NCBI GenBank assembly: GCA_006954405.1
Contig: LVVQ01000001.1
Coordinates: forward strand, 186,001-250,000
Length of the DNA stretch: 64,000 nt
Reading direction: 5' to 3'
DNA from: Candidatus Methanarcanum hacksteinii
Lineage (GTDB): Archaea > Thermoplasmatota > Thermoplasmata > Methanomassiliicoccales > Methanomethylophilaceae
Shown piece by piece: positions 1 through 8,602 of this stretch. The first letter of the stretch is position 1. Every line of letters starts with the position of its first letter. The notes beneath the pieces are model-generated. The model saw only the letters and a list, made by a program, of their open reading frames with translations. It searched no databases and was not told the origin of the DNA. The position numbers were made by a program, and so were the translations under genes.

Positions 1-10
1 GAACATCCTC

Positions 11-1090
11 TCAGAACTGCTTGGGTGAGAAGAACTCATCCTTGACCCAAAGGAATGCCCTTTTAGTGTATGATATGGCAAGGGGTATTCCGAGGATGCA
101 TGATCCTAACACCACTGCGAGAGCCGTCATCATCGAGATGGGTTCACCGCCCAACCACTCTGATGCACTCATGTAGTCCGTAAGGAAGTGCATGCATATC
201 GTCGCATATACTCCATATTTACAGAAGATGTATCCACTTATCAATCCGAAGAGGAATGTCGGGAATATCTTCCACCATCCCCATCCAAGATGCCCGAATG
301 CGAATAGGGCCGATGAGAACAGGATGAAGATCAATGCGACCTTGTTGACACCGAATCCTCCGAAGAGACATCTATACCACTTCGTGCCCTCTTTCCTGGA
401 TATCAAAGCGATGATCGCCATCGGTACGCCTATGTACAATATCCTGCAGACGAACTCCTCGTAGATCGAGGCATTGAGCAATGTGAACATCATCTCCCAT
501 ACCTCTTCATCCTCGAACGGGTTGGTCGTTTTCACACCGAAGAGCGGTAATACCAATATGTATGTGAATTCCACGAACATCAATGCCGCGAACAGTGCGA
601 ATGTCTCGTACATCGGGGTCTTCTTCAGACCTTCGATGCCTTCCTCCTTCAGAGGCCCATACGATCTCTTGATGAGATAGCATACAGAAGCTAGAACCCC
701 CGCTAGGATCAACAGATAATATACCTGTACGGCTGGTCCGCTGAACTCGAACAATGATACGATCCTTGGGATGACGATGAAAATGCTGTGCGTGTATGAC
801 GGAAGGTGATCCCAGACGATCGGTACTCCCCATATGGCCACCATCGATTCGATTATGATGTAACACACTAGGATTGATGTTATGATTGCACCGCAGACGT
901 CTGTGATCTTTGAAAATGTGCTCTTCTTCGGCAGAGGATTGATCTCCCTCCCGCATTCGGAACAGAACCTGTCTCCCATCTCGCGATGTGTTTCGCATGA
1001 TGTGCATTCGAATCTTATCAGATCCTCTCCGCATTGAGGGCAGAATGCATAGCCTTTGGCTTTGTTCTCAGAGCACCTATCGCATGTCAT
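11..1090 (-). CDS. Zinc-ribbon CPBP (Abi/CAAX-like) intramembrane metalloprotease
   Basis: A 359-residue membrane protein, probably an intramembrane glutamic/metallo-protease of the CPBP family. The N-terminus has two CxxC zinc ribbons (C3/C6 with C17/C20, and C29/C32 with C43/C46). Several hydrophobic segments follow from about residue 65. The C-terminal half carries the family signatures: EE at 211-212 with R216, FAFGH ending at H267, and H301 with D305. In this family these residues form the active site. Known relatives process prenylated proteins or serve in peptide immunity; the substrate here cannot be told. It is the last gene of a three-gene leftward operon, starting 1 base after the stop of the TraB-like gene. 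The zinc ribbons suggest a sensing or docking role, which is inference. Confidence 0.85.
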   Translation of the reverse strand: MTCDRCSENKAKGYAFCPQCGEDLIRFECTSCETHREMGDRFCSECGREINPLPKKSTFSKITDVCGAIITSILVCYIIIESMVAIWGVPIVWDHLPSYTHSIFIVIPRIVSLFEFSGPAVQVYYLLILAGVLASVCYLIKRSYGPLKEEGIEGLKKTPMYETFALFAALMFVEFTYILVLPLFGVKTTNPFEDEEVWEMMFTLLNASIYEEFVCRILYIGVPMAIIALISRKEGTKWYRCLFGGFGVNKVALIFILFSSALFAFGHLGWGWWKIFPTFLFGLISGYIFCKYGVYATICMHFLTDYMSASEWLGGEPISMMTALAVVLGSCILGIPLAISYTKRAFLWVKDEFFSPKQF

Positions 1091-1091
1091 A

Positions 1092-1703
1092 TCATTCGAC
1101 CGATTCCATCACACCGTTCACACGTTCATACTCTATGAGCAATAGCACATTCTTCCTGTAATTGGCGATATCCTTGATCTGCCCTGCCATATATTCCTCT
1201 CTGTACTTGCTCATCTTCGCATAACCGCCCAGATGATTCACAAGAGCATCCCATTCAGTGACGAAACTCTCTGGTGACGAGGTGTCGAATTTATTCTTGA
1301 GGGCTTTCTTGATCAGACGTTTCTCTCTGAGGAATTCCACTGTGGATACGGTCTCGCAGTATAGCTGCGTGTACTCCTCATCGGTCATATCCAAGGGTAT
1401 CACGGGTATATCCCTATCTTTACAGATATCGATCAACGTCGTGAATGCAGGATCGGGCATGTCGATGTTTCCGAATTGCGTCAATAATCCGCTATATACC
1501 GTATCAAGATCGCTGGATTCGAATTCACCCTCTATCTCGTCCCTCTTGGATATCGCTGTTATGTCCTCTGCACCCAATGCTACCGCTGTAGCGTCATATG
1601 TCTTTGAATCCAAAGCCTGTATGACCTTATCCTTCTCGGATACCAAACCTTTGATGATCGGCATGAGATCGAATTCGCAATCCCCGATCTTGAATGATTT
1701 CAC
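1092..1703 (-). CDS. Hypothetical protein, possibly a degenerate TraB/Tiki-like domain
   Basis: A 203-residue soluble protein that I do not firmly recognise. The order of segments recalls the TraB fold: 'YDATAVALGAEDITAI' resembles the TraB stretch that reads 'PDVVAVELD...R...L', a later 'DICKDRDIPVIPLDM' resembles the 'GAPIALIDRD' strand, and 'YREEYMAGQI' followed by a hydrophobic strand resembles the closing 'RDRYMA...VVAVVGAGH' segment. The usual catalytic-looking glutamate and the terminal GAGH are absent, so if related it is degenerate. The start codon overlaps the stop of the upstream HTH regulator by 4 bases (ATGA), so the two are translationally coupled, and the protease gene follows directly. 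A regulatory or sensing role with those neighbours is inference. Confidence 0.5.
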   Translation of the reverse strand: MKSFKIGDCEFDLMPIIKGLVSEKDKVIQALDSKTYDATAVALGAEDITAISKRDEIEGEFESSDLDTVYSGLLTQFGNIDMPDPAFTTLIDICKDRDIPVIPLDMTDEEYTQLYCETVSTVEFLREKRLIKKALKNKFDTSSPESFVTEWDALVNHLGGYAKMSKYREEYMAGQIKDIANYRKNVLLLIEYERVNGVMESVE

Positions 1704-2647
1704 TGTTTCCCTCCCCTGGAGAGGATGACGTCCGTCAATTCGTTCTTGTCATCCATCTTCTTCAATTCTTCCTTGGAGACGATAGCAGTCGATTCTACAT
1801 TATCTCTACCGTGCTTCTTCTCGACGATTATGACAGAATGTCTTCCGGATATCCTTGAGATGTCCGATGCGATCATCGCTTTCTGTATGAGCCTCTCATC
1901 CTGATTGTCCATTCCTGTCAGGATTACCACATCCTTGTTGCGTGATAACGCATCGAAAGGACTCCTTGTGACTGGTGTGACCGCGAATCCTATATCGATG
2001 AGGTGGTCCAATATCATCGAACCGCTCTTGACGTTCCCTTTCAATTCATATGTTCTTGAGGATACGTCTGGTTTGTATTCGAATGGGTCGACAGTCTCTA
2101 TGATCGGCCTGTCGAGATATTCCTCAAGTCTGAGTGCGGCATCTATCATGGCGCCCATACCTGATTCATACATCTGTATGGTGCGTCTCGATACACCGGC
2201 CACATCGGCCAATGTACCTAGGCTGATACCTTCCTTCTCCCTGACGGTCCTGAGAAGTTCGTTGTTGAGTCTTACATACAATCCGCCAGGAGCGGCGAAG
2301 ATGAAGGGCGGAGCATTCTCAAGTACATGATCCGCTAAAGTATCGTTCGAAATTATCTGTATATTGAACCTGGAATAGACAATCCCAGGTTCCAGAGGTC
2401 CTGAACTGGATCTCTCTCCAATGACCAGGGGGGATGCATGCAGAACATCGGCAAGGACCTTGATCTCCTCAGCATTCTCCCTTGAGAATGCATCGATGTT
2501 GCTGAGCACTTTGATTATGAGCAGAGTGTCATCCCTTCTTCCGACGACATCGAAGCATACGCTACGCAATGACATCAACGGAGAGATATCGAATCCTCCC
2601 TTAGCCAGTATGGCTCTTGTTGTGTTTATGAGGTCATCCCTACTCAT
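1700..2647 (-). CDS. Archaeal HTH transcriptional regulator (COG1395-like)
   Basis: A 315-residue predicted transcription factor of the archaeal family with a central Cro/C1-type helix-turn-helix. Residues roughly 1-120 form an alpha/beta domain resembling a nuclease-like or sensor fold ('DDTLLIIKVLSNIDAF', 'ASPLVIGERS'). Residues about 130-178 form the HTH ('VREKEGISLGTLADVAGVS' then 'RRTIQMYESG'). The C-terminal third is a second alpha/beta domain ('RSPFDALSRNKDVVILTGM'). Length and domain order match the family. It is the first gene of an operon with the TraB-like protein and CPBP protease. The DNA target is unknown; autoregulation is common for such regulators but is not shown here. Confidence 0.85.
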   Translation of the reverse strand: MSRDDLINTTRAILAKGGFDISPLMSLRSVCFDVVGRRDDTLLIIKVLSNIDAFSRENAEEIKVLADVLHASPLVIGERSSSGPLEPGIVYSRFNIQIISNDTLADHVLENAPPFIFAAPGGLYVRLNNELLRTVREKEGISLGTLADVAGVSRRTIQMYESGMGAMIDAALRLEEYLDRPIIETVDPFEYKPDVSSRTYELKGNVKSGSMILDHLIDIGFAVTPVTRSPFDALSRNKDVVILTGMDNQDERLIQKAMIASDISRISGRHSVIIVEKKHGRDNVESTAIVSKEELKKMDDKNELTDVILSRGGKQ

Positions 2648-2737
2648 TATTCATAGAATGATTGCCCTTCTATAAGGAAGTTATTATTCGTTGGCGCTCT
2701 TGGTTTTAGTGGAGTGATATGAAAAGACTTTCGATTG

Positions 2738-2821
2738 TCCCTATCCGAACAAAAGGACTCGCTTCGCTCGCCTTTTGTTTATCTTCGGCTCACTATGTTC
2801 GCCTGCGGAAGAAGATAGGGA
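2738..2821. repeat. Composite palindromic element
   Basis: A short intergenic block of nested inverted repeats. An outer 8-bp stem pairs TCCCTATC (2738-2745) with GATAGGGA (2814-2821). Inside it a perfect 9-bp stem pairs AACAAAAGG (2748-2756) with CCTTTTGTT (2771-2779). A third pairing TATCTTC/GAAGATA (2780-2786 with 2811-2817) competes with the outer stem. The loop sequences CTCGCTTCGCTCG and CGGCTCACTATGTTCGCC have the look of dispersed palindromic repeats. It lies between the start of the HTH operon and the 3' end of the AAA+ ATPase gene. A reading frame crosses it but looks fortuitous. Confidence 0.5.
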
Positions 2822-2914
2822 TCTGCCATCATACGTTGAACTTCATGACCCTCCAACCCTTAGCACAGAAAAGGAGAAACCGCATGGTCATGAATAACAT
2901 GTCTGAAGAGGATC

Positions 2915-4105
2915 TCAATCCCGTTCCAGAAAGAATTCGGGTGCACGTACGACCTCGATACCATCAGGAACCTCTGGTATATCCAAATCCATCGTTATCA
3001 GAACACGTTTCCCCTCTACCTTGGTAAGTGAACGGACCTCCCTATCCAACGCCATGGGGTCGTTGATGCTCCATGCGACCTGATAGAACTCAGGTGCCCC
3101 ATCCAACCATGCGGTGAAATCTATCTCTCTGTCCTTGAAGGAACCTACAGACACTCTGTATCCTCTGCGCATTAGCTCTATGAACACCGCATTCTCCAAC
3201 AGTGATCCTTCATCATACTCCGAACCCAGAAGTATAGCGTCCTTGAATCCCGTATCCGCCAGATAGTACTTGGCTTTGGATTTAAGATGTCTCTCGCCGA
3301 TGACATCATATTTGTCCGCTTTGTAGAAGATGAAACAACCGCAAAGCTTCCCCAGGTATTTCTCCACGGTCCGTTGATCCTTCATGTATGAACGGCTAGC
3401 TATGCTACCATAGGTGGTCAGATTGCCTATGTTAGAGATCAAGAATGATGTCATACTGTTCAATAGGGCCTGATCCATATCCATCCCTGGGCGAATATCA
3501 TTGTTGATGATGGAATCATACACCCCTCTGAGTATCGCCCTGTTCTTTCTTTGACTGTCCTTCAGATCGATTATGGGCATCCCACCATATCTCAGATATT
3601 GCACGAACCTCTGAGTGTATCCGTTATCGTTATCGATCGGATAACGGGAGAGGAATTCTTTGAATGAGAATGAATAGATATCTATCTCCACGTATCTCCC
3701 TGTAAGATGCGTGCCAAGGGATTCCGATACCGTCTCCGAATTTGAACCTGTGATGTAGATGTTAGCATCATACTTCAGACGGATGCTATCCAATGCCCTC
3801 TCCCATCCTTTGATGAGCTGGACCTCATCTATGAGTATCACGGGCCTATCCGATCTGATGTTCGAGGAGATGTGATCATAAAGCATCCTCTCAGAATCGA
3901 TAACATATCTCATCTTCTCCAGATCGATGAGCATGATGTCCTTCTCTGAGATGCCTCTGTTGATGAGATATTGACGGAACTGTTCCATGATGACGGACTT
4001 ACCACAACAACGTATCCCTGTGAGTATCTTGATCATGGTCCGATCATCGAACCATTCCATCATCCGCTCCATGTATAACGGCCGTTCCACATACTTCTCC
4101 GCCAT
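2915..4105 (-). CDS. AAA+ ATPase with DUF4143-type C-terminus (copy 1, QVxW subtype)
   Basis: A 396-residue P-loop ATPase of the AAA_14/DUF4143 architecture. Walker A is GIRCCGKS (30-37); Walker B is VILIDEVQ at about 90-97; a sensor-1-like 'NIYITGSNS' follows. The C-terminal domain retains EIDF but ends the next strand in 'FYQVAWSI', so the ExK of a PD-(D/E)XK nuclease fold is lost. It shares this subtype with the copy at 37952-39175. The molecular role of the family is not established; members are abundant in archaeal accessory regions. The gene stands alone, with a perfect 20-bp palindrome in its promoter and decayed DNA upstream. Paralogues lie at 23083, 37952 and 52469. Confidence 0.88.
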   Translation of the reverse strand: MAEKYVERPLYMERMMEWFDDRTMIKILTGIRCCGKSVIMEQFRQYLINRGISEKDIMLIDLEKMRYVIDSERMLYDHISSNIRSDRPVILIDEVQLIKGWERALDSIRLKYDANIYITGSNSETVSESLGTHLTGRYVEIDIYSFSFKEFLSRYPIDNDNGYTQRFVQYLRYGGMPIIDLKDSQRKNRAILRGVYDSIINNDIRPGMDMDQALLNSMTSFLISNIGNLTTYGSIASRSYMKDQRTVEKYLGKLCGCFIFYKADKYDVIGERHLKSKAKYYLADTGFKDAILLGSEYDEGSLLENAVFIELMRRGYRVSVGSFKDREIDFTAWLDGAPEFYQVAWSINDPMALDREVRSLTKVEGKRVLITMDLDIPEVPDGIEVVRAPEFFLERD

Positions 4106-4155
4106 GATTGATAATTGACTTTATTGTATTTGAATGTATTATTTTTCTGGATACA

Positions 4156-4175
4156 AATACAGTTTAAACTGTATT
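4156..4175 (-). promoter_or_regulatory. Perfect 20-bp palindrome upstream of AAA+ copy 1
   Basis: AATACAGTTTAAACTGTATT is its own reverse complement and ends about 50 bases before the ATG at 4105. Further ATAC/GTAT half-sites lie between it and the gene ('TGTATTTG' and 'TGTATT' on the plus strand, 4129-4141). The placement fits an operator for the ATPase gene. The binding protein is unknown. Confidence 0.55.
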
Positions 4176-4364
4176 ATAATCCATTTTTTACGAAGAGAGA
4201 TCAATGAGTGAAGATGTATCGACCATAGCCCATTCCTATTCGACTGACCGTTCATTGATTGACTGAACCACCATTATAGTATAAAATCAAATATATGATA
4301 ATTAACAATATCATTCTCATGTCCCTTCTCAAATCGCCTAGAAGGATCATCTCTGGTGCTCTGA

Positions 4365-4679
4365 AATCAGATGACTTCGATGGAAATAGCGAGAAATGGC
4401 ATAGGGGATGGATCGATCTATTTCTACACACTGTATCACGATGGTTTCAAATTTGGAGCTGCTACAGATACATACAAACTGTCATGGACCGTGACTGATG
4501 GAGAATAGATCCTCACACTCCTCAAGACCGACGGGCAAAAATATGGTACGGCAACGATATCCTCGATAACAATGGGTGGAACGACTTTGGATCCTGCACC
4601 CTGTGATTATAATGAGACCACATCGTACATCACATTGAAGTGTACCGTGTCGGGTGATGTCGTTGTGACCATCAGTTGA
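4365..4679 (+). pseudogene. Remnant of a secreted/surface-type protein with in-frame TAG
   Basis: One frame from about 4365 to the TGA at 4677-4679 reads as a plausible beta-rich extracellular domain ('DGSIYFYTLYHDGFKFG', 'TYKLSWTVTDGE', then 'GQKYGTATISSITMGGTT' and 'ITLKCTVSGDVVVTIS'). It is interrupted once, by TAG at 4506-4508. No signal peptide or credible start is visible: the frame is closed upstream by TGA at 4362-4364. The likeliest explanation is a decayed C-terminal fragment. Because the probable host lineage reads TAG as pyrrolysine, readthrough cannot be excluded. The rest of 4106-4861 holds the ATPase promoter palindrome, an inverted repeat at 4695-4732 and AT-rich DNA, with nothing else I can support. 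Confidence 0.4.
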
Positions 4680-4694
4680 AACGTTTTTAACATG

Positions 4695-4732
4695 GTGTGT
4701 CCGCCACTAACTTAAGTTGGTGACGGGCACAC
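4695..4732. repeat. 38-bp imperfect inverted repeat
   Basis: Two 19-base arms meet without a spacer around CTTAAG. They pair with 16 Watson-Crick pairs, two G-T wobbles and one C-A mismatch (GTGTGTCCG... with ...CGGGCACAC). It follows the decayed surface-protein fragment and precedes the PolD small-subunit gene. It could be a transcription terminator for the remnant or the end of a lost mobile element; neither can be decided here. Confidence 0.5.
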
Positions 4733-4861
4733 ATACCTTTATCACAATTTGAAATCCTATTCACATGACCAGAGCATATTAGATATATCTATAGTAATAA
4801 GAAAGCGAACGGTAGGATCAGAGCAAATCAATTATGACATGAAGACATGTAGGTGGATACC

Positions 4862-6334
4862 ATGAGCAAGACAGAGGTGTTGACAGCAGCGGCTAGAAGG
4901 AACATGTTCCTGTCGCCAGAGGCTTTGGATATGATCATGTCCAATACCGATCCGGTAGGCTTCACCAACACGGTATTGTCCGCCCTTTCTAACAATCCTA
5001 TATTCGTCACGAAGGAGGATGTCATATCATTCCTTCAAGGCGACAAGAAGATCTCCGAATCTCCGAAGACGTTCGACCCCCATAACAAGAAGAACCTCGA
5101 CCTGAAGATAGTCGATGGTACGGACATAACCGGTAATTCCTTGTGCGTTGGGAATGTGGACGATTTCACAAGATATTTCCAAAGCAGATATCAGATCCTG
5201 AAGAAGATCATCGAAAGAAGAAGTGATTTCGGACCTTCAAAGAAGATCAAGGACGCCTATTCGATCTATGACAGGGAGATCAGGATCGTAGGTATCGTCA
5301 GCGAGAGAAGGATCACCGCGAATGGTCATATGATGCTCAGCATCGAGGATGATGGCGGTGACAGAGAGAGCAATTGCATGGTCTTCGTATCGAAGGATAG
5401 TCCTCATTTCAATGATATCATCACCAACGACATGGTCCTTGGTTTCAAAGGCAAATTCACCAAACCGAGGGATGGCAATTCCAAGAAAGGATTGTTCATA
5501 CCCGATGATATAATCAAACCTGGGGTACCTCAATCACACCAGTGGAAGGATTCGGATTCACAGTCCGTCGTAGCATTCCTGTCCGATGTCCATATCGGTA
5601 GTAAGACGTTCCTAGAGAACAATTGGCAGAGGATGATCAGATACCTCAAAGAGAACAGCGAGAAGATGCAGATCAATTACATCATTTTCCCTGGGGATGT
5701 CGTTGACGGTATCGGGATATTCCCTGGTCAGGAAGAGGAATTGGATGTTCTGGACATATACGATCAATACACGAAACTGGCTGAATATCTCAAGGACATC
5801 CCGGATCACATCCAGATGGTCATCCACCCCGGAAATCACGATGCGTGCAGACCTGCTGAACCGCAACCTGCTCTCAATAAGGTGTTCATTGAATCGTTCG
5901 ATTCCAATGTCCTGATGTCTGGAAATCCTGTATACATCAAAGTGGAGGACAGGACCATCCTCACATATCACGGAAGGAGTATAGACGATTGGGTCTCTGG
6001 TGTTCAACAGCTGACATACAATGATCCGTTGAGGGTCATGAAAGAGATGACCGATGCACGTCATCTCGCTCCGATCTACGGTCAGAAGACGGCCCTTGCA
6101 CCTGAGAGGAGGGATTATCTCGCTATAGATATCCTTCCCGACATTTTCGTATCAGGTCATGTGCATGGATACGGATACATGGAGTACAAGGGAATCAGGA
6201 TGATCAACGCATCCACTTGGCAGGATCAGACCGATTATCAGAAACAGCACAACTTCAATCCGATCCCTGGGATCATGCCGTTGGTACATCTCGGCACCGG
6301 CAGTGTGACGATGAAGAATTTCATGAAGAACTGA
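4862..6334 (+). CDS. polB: DNA polymerase II (PolD) small subunit DP1
   Basis: The exonuclease subunit of the archaeal family D replicative polymerase, about 490 residues, normal length. The N-terminal helical region and a central OB-fold ('IRIVGIVSERRITANGHMML') precede a calcineurin-like phosphoesterase domain with 'AFLSDVHIGS', 'FPGDVVDG', 'IHPGNHDACR' and 'DIFVSGHVHGYG', the metal-binding motifs of the Mre11-like 3'-5' exonuclease. I chose ATG at 4862 over the in-frame GTG at 4853 because AGGTGG (4851-4856) sits 5 bases before it as a ribosome binding site. The gene stands alone; the large subunit is not in this window. A strong hairpin at 6400-6424 separates it from the convergent ATPase operon. 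Confidence 0.93.
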   Translation: MSKTEVLTAAARRNMFLSPEALDMIMSNTDPVGFTNTVLSALSNNPIFVTKEDVISFLQGDKKISESPKTFDPHNKKNLDLKIVDGTDITGNSLCVGNVDDFTRYFQSRYQILKKIIERRSDFGPSKKIKDAYSIYDREIRIVGIVSERRITANGHMMLSIEDDGGDRESNCMVFVSKDSPHFNDIITNDMVLGFKGKFTKPRDGNSKKGLFIPDDIIKPGVPQSHQWKDSDSQSVVAFLSDVHIGSKTFLENNWQRMIRYLKENSEKMQINYIIFPGDVVDGIGIFPGQEEELDVLDIYDQYTKLAEYLKDIPDHIQMVIHPGNHDACRPAEPQPALNKVFIESFDSNVLMSGNPVYIKVEDRTILTYHGRSIDDWVSGVQQLTYNDPLRVMKEMTDARHLAPIYGQKTALAPERRDYLAIDILPDIFVSGHVHGYGYMEYKGIRMINASTWQDQTDYQKQHNFNPIPGIMPLVHLGTGSVTMKNFMKN

Positions 6335-6399
6335 TCCAACGACGGGAATATTGACTGGATTCTGTCAAAATTCTAAGAAATGCAAATGATAAACGGTTT

Positions 6400-6424
6400 A
6401 TGATGGCGGTAGAACCGCCATCAT
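6400..6424 (-). terminator. Hairpin at the end of the A-ATPase operon
   Basis: A perfect 11-bp stem, ATGATGGCGGT (6400-6410) with ACCGCCATCAT (6414-6424) around loop AGA, lies 3 bases beyond the stop of the last operon gene and downstream of the convergent PolD gene. It has little T-run, so it may act as an end-protecting structure. Confidence 0.55.
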
Positions 6425-6427
6425 GGT

Positions 6428-6580
6428 TTACATGAACCTTTGGTCCACCAGTGCCCAGATGATGAGTATGAAGCCTAGCATGAGCATCGAGTAGGATACT
6501 ATCCAGATTATCTTGAACGCTCTGGCCAATTTGACCGGGTCGTTCTTGATATCGAAATAGATGTCCTCTATCGATCTCAT
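6428..6580 (-). CDS. Small membrane protein coupled to atpD (50 aa)
   Basis: A 50-codon gene that is easily missed. Its ATG overlaps the TGA of atpD by 4 bases (ATGA), so it is translationally coupled as the last gene of the A-ATPase operon. The product starts 'MRSIEDIYFDIKNDPVKLAR', a charged N-terminal helix, followed by one or two hydrophobic segments from about 22 to 45 ('IIWIVSYSMLMLGFILIIWA') and a short charged tail ending 'DQRFM'. I do not recognise it as a known ATPase subunit. Operon position and coupling suggest a membrane factor for assembly or stability of the ATPase; that is inference. A terminator-like hairpin follows. Confidence 0.6.
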   Translation of the reverse strand: MRSIEDIYFDIKNDPVKLARAFKIIWIVSYSMLMLGFILIIWALVDQRFM

Positions 6581-7212
6581 TCAGCAGCCTCGCCTTTTCC
6601 TTTAAGGAACTTGAGACGGATGGTGTTCTCCCTATCCATTTCTTCGAGACGGAATTTGACGAACTTCATCGCTTCTTCCAACTCGGGGATGAGTTTGAAC
6701 TCCATTGCGTTAACCCTTCTCTTGGTCTTCTCGATCTCATCAAGAAGCCTCTTCATCGTGGTCTCGATCTCAGCAGCACGGATGATGGTATCCAACAACT
6801 TCTCGAAAGCCACAGAGGCCTCCTCGATGTAAGGTGAGGTCGATATGACACCGTATCCTTTGTTAAGGATGTCCACGTGTATCACATCAGCCTCGACCTT
6901 GGGAACCATCATTCCCATGATACTCTTACTTCCGACCTTGACTTTGGGTTCCGTCTTAAGGGCATATGCCGCGCTCTTGACCGCAATCTCACCTTCAACT
7001 GCTCTGGCGATGGCAATCTTAAGCATCGCGGCCTGGTAGTCGGATGCTACAGATCCCCTCATCTCCTTCGCTTTCTCCATTATGTCGAAGAACTCGATGA
7101 TGAGACCGTCTCTCTTCATCTTCATGATCTTGTAACCATTCTTGGTCGTCTTGATCTTGTTCTTCAGCTCAATGAGTACTGAGCGTGTTGGGGTGATATC
7201 ATGGCTAGGCAT
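6577..7212 (-). CDS. atpD: A-type ATP synthase subunit D
   Basis: The central-stalk rotor subunit of the A1 sector. It is about 211 residues, mostly helical, and begins 'MPSHDITPTRSVLIELKNKI', the conserved N-terminus ('PTRS.L..LK..L') of archaeal subunit D. Two long coiled coils, residues about 10-70 and 120-200, form the shaft in the family. A GTG at 7221 overlaps the atpB stop; the ATG at 7212 fits the family N-terminus better, and the GAGTGAG just before it could serve either. It is coupled downstream to a 50-residue membrane ORF. Confidence 0.92.
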   Translation of the reverse strand: MPSHDITPTRSVLIELKNKIKTTKNGYKIMKMKRDGLIIEFFDIMEKAKEMRGSVASDYQAAMLKIAIARAVEGEIAVKSAAYALKTEPKVKVGSKSIMGMMVPKVEADVIHVDILNKGYGVISTSPYIEEASVAFEKLLDTIIRAAEIETTMKRLLDEIEKTKRRVNAMEFKLIPELEEAMKFVKFRLEEMDRENTIRLKFLKGKGEAAE

Positions 7213-7217
7213 GGAAC

Positions 7218-8600
7218 TCACTCTTTCTTAGGGAGGTACTTCTCGATGTACTTCCTGCTGATCCTTGTGATCTGGTCTGCATCAAGTGTTGCGATGAGAT
7301 CCCATGCGATCGAGAGTGAATCCTCGATCGAACGATCCTCATCGTGTCCCTGACGGACGAACTTGTCCTCGAACAGATCTGCAAAGTGCAACAGTTTCCT
7401 GTCCTTCTCTGACAGTGATTCCTCACCGACGATCGCAACGAGTCCACGGAGATCCTTACCCTCTGCATATGCTGCATAGAGCTGATCCGACACTCCCTTG
7501 TGATCCTCACGTGTCTTTCCTTCTCCGGTTCCTCCACCCATCAGCCTTGACAGTGATGAGGAAACGTTGACCGGCGGATAGATACCTGCACGGTGGAGCT
7601 CTCTTGACATAACGATCTGACCCTCAGTGATGTATCCTGAGAGATCCGGAATCGGGTGAGTGATATCGTCTCCAGGCATTGAAAGGATAGGAATCTGTGT
7701 GACCGATCCCTTCTTGCCCTTGATCCTTCCTGCACGCTCGTATAGCTGTGCAAGGTTAGTGTACATGTAACCGGGGTAACCACGCCTTCCGGGCACCTCT
7801 TCACGAGCTGCACCAATCTGACGGAGAGCCTCACAGTAGTTCGTAACATCTGTCATGATGACAAGAACCTGCATTCCAAGATCGAATGCCATGTACTCGG
7901 CTGTTGTAAGACCGAGCCTAGGTGTGATGATACGCTCTGCTGCAGGGTCATCTGCAAGGTTGAGGAAGACCACAGCGTTCTTCAATGCACCAGTTCTCTC
8001 GAACTCTTTCATGAAGGTCTGCTTCTCTTCGTTGGTGATACCCATAGCGATGAACACGACAGCGAACTCCTCGTTCTCTCCCCTGACCTTTGCCTGCCTT
8101 GCGATCTGGAGAGCCAAATCGTTGTGGGGCAATCCTGATCCGGAGAAGATAGGAAGCTTCTGTCCCCTGACGAGGGTGTTCATACAGTCGATTGTAGAGA
8201 TACCCGTCTGGATGAAATCCGATGGGTTGTCCCTTGCCCAGGGGTTGATAGCTGCACCGACGATATCGAGTTTCTTCTCAGGTGTGATCGCAGGTCCTCC
8301 ATCGAGGGGTTCTCCTGCACCTGTGAGGATCCTTCCAAGCATATCCTTGGAGACAGGCATCTTCATCGTCTCGCCGAGGAAACGGACTGATGCATCTCTG
8401 TCGATACCGGTGGTTCCCTCGTAGATCTGGACGACGACGATGTCGTCAGATGTATCAAGGACCTCTCCTCTCTTCATTGAACCGTCAGAAAGCCTGACGC
8501 TGACCAACTCACCGTATGCGATGGGCTCTGTCTTCTTGACGAAGACGAGAGGACCTGCAATCTGTGAGATCGTCTTGTACTCTTTTGATACTTCAGCCAT
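7218..8600 (-). CDS. atpB: A-type ATP synthase subunit B (non-catalytic)
   Basis: The non-catalytic nucleotide-binding subunit of the A1 hexamer, 460 residues, full length. It shows the family start 'EYKTISQIAGPLVFVKKTEP', the modified P-loop region 'IFSGSGLPHNDLALQIARQA' instead of a GKT loop, 'MTDVTNYCEALRQI' and 'GYMYTNLAQLYERAG'. It lies between atpA and atpD in the usual order. The atpA stop is 2 bases upstream, and the atpB stop TGA overlaps a possible GTG start of atpD. It alternates with subunit A around the D-F shaft. Confidence 0.97.
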   Translation of the reverse strand: MAEVSKEYKTISQIAGPLVFVKKTEPIAYGELVSVRLSDGSMKRGEVLDTSDDIVVVQIYEGTTGIDRDASVRFLGETMKMPVSKDMLGRILTGAGEPLDGGPAITPEKKLDIVGAAINPWARDNPSDFIQTGISTIDCMNTLVRGQKLPIFSGSGLPHNDLALQIARQAKVRGENEEFAVVFIAMGITNEEKQTFMKEFERTGALKNAVVFLNLADDPAAERIITPRLGLTTAEYMAFDLGMQVLVIMTDVTNYCEALRQIGAAREEVPGRRGYPGYMYTNLAQLYERAGRIKGKKGSVTQIPILSMPGDDITHPIPDLSGYITEGQIVMSRELHRAGIYPPVNVSSSLSRLMGGGTGEGKTREDHKGVSDQLYAAYAEGKDLRGLVAIVGEESLSEKDRKLLHFADLFEDKFVRQGHDEDRSIEDSLSIAWDLIATLDADQITRISRKYIEKYLPKKE

Positions 8601-8602
8601 GT

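Noticed and set aside
2719..3027. Open frame of about 100 codons on the plus strand
   Set aside because: It runs through the nested palindrome and antisense into the AAA+ gene, has no promoter or ribosome site, and its composition reflects the repeat.
4900..4915. GGAACATGTTCC resembling the mtbA operator
   Set aside because: It lies inside the DP1 coding region and differs at both ends from CGAACATGTTCG; no TATA box follows at the right spacing.
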